From: Cephaloticoccus sp.
Lineage (GTDB): Bacteria > Verrucomicrobiota > Verrucomicrobiia > Opitutales > Opitutaceae
Assembly: GCA_030833445.1 (NCBI GenBank)
Contig: JAURHD010000009.1
Span: 1 to 64,000 of the forward strand
Length of the DNA stretch: 64,000 bases
Direction: 5' to 3'
The position numbers were made by a program, and so were the translations under genes. This document shows positions 63,940-64,000 of the stretch, in pieces (position 1 is the stretch's first letter; each line of letters begins with the position of its first letter). The notes beneath the pieces were generated by a model, which saw only the letters and a list, made by a program, of their open reading frames with translations, was not told the DNA's origin and ran no database searches.

Positions 63940-64000
63940 ACCTTAAAGGGAGGGAGTTCACGCCAACGGTGGCAGGCCACGCGATGGTCCGGGCCGACGG
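63936..64000 (-). CDS. Dipeptide ABC transporter ATP-binding protein (DppD-like), C-terminal fragment
   Basis: The last 20 codons before the stop read GPDHRVACHRWRELPPFKV, matching the end of DppD/OppD-type ATPases (GPGHRVACHLY). The stop TGA overlaps the ATG of the following gene. The gene continues beyond the window. The identity is inferred from this motif and the neighbouring DppF gene. Confidence 0.7.
   Translation of the reverse strand, partial: VGPDHRVACHRWRELPPFKV

Overview
The window looks like chromosomal DNA of a GC-rich Gram-negative bacterium of the Verrucomicrobiota, most likely an Opitutaceae-like lineage. This is inferred from gene content: several PhyH-type dioxygenases, a Cys-type sulfatase, a TonB-dependent receptor whose mature N-terminus carries a 'LSPFTV' segment, a YacL-type PIN/TRAM protein, outer-membrane/lipid functions and a tyrA-aroA-cmk-plsC operon. 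No rRNA, CRISPR array or intact transposase is visible.

Layout. 1-1.5 kb: a tRNA-like RNA 3' end (possibly tmRNA) followed by a small AT-richer membrane-protein locus that looks accessory. 1.5-5.6 kb: araB-araA-araD for L-arabinose use, with a near-perfect palindromic operator upstream. 5.7-8.5 kb: Gfo/Idh oxidoreductase, a hexapeptide-repeat protein and trpS. 8.5-12.6 kb: a TonB-like protein and the overlapping operon tyrA-aroA-cmk-plsC. 12.7-20 kb: housekeeping and small membrane genes with tRNA-Asp, tRNA-Arg(TCT) and tRNA-Ala(CGC). 20-27.5 kb: argH, an MFS transporter, mutL and glgP. 27.5-31.2 kb: a ketosynthase/acyl-carrier pair divergent from a ydbH-ynbE-ydbL set, the inter-membrane phospholipid transport trio. 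31.2-36 kb: two paralogous large beta-propeller proteins flanking a PhyH dioxygenase. 36-43.3 kb: two DegT aminotransferases, a VF530-ASCH pair, PhyH, and two amidohydrolases. 43.3-51.4 kb: a TetR regulator and a tightly packed seven-gene catabolic operon (epimerase, DapA-like lyase, M20 peptidase, AGE-type epimerase, UxuA-like TIM barrel, SDR, NagA-like deacetylase). 51.4-59 kb: an SSS symporter and LacI regulator facing a TonB receptor-dehydrogenase-sulfatase operon. 59-62 kb: tRNA-fMet, rpsB-tsf, a DUF983 protein and tRNA-Ser(CGA). 62-64 kb: PhyH and the ends of an oligopeptide ABC transporter operon.

Taken together the 43-59 kb block reads as a carbohydrate utilisation region: outer-membrane uptake (TonB receptor), desulfation (sulfatase), inner-membrane symport, then epimerases, lyase, dehydratase, oxidoreductase and deacetylase, under TetR and LacI control with visible palindromic operator candidates. 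The substrate cannot be read from sequence alone; an acetylated, possibly sulfated sugar or uronate is a reasonable guess.

The most unusual non-coding signal is a ~50-nt hairpin element found three times, each time directly behind a tRNA 3'-end sequence (once behind a duplicated tRNA-Arg tail, and behind both the real and the duplicated tRNA-Ser tail).
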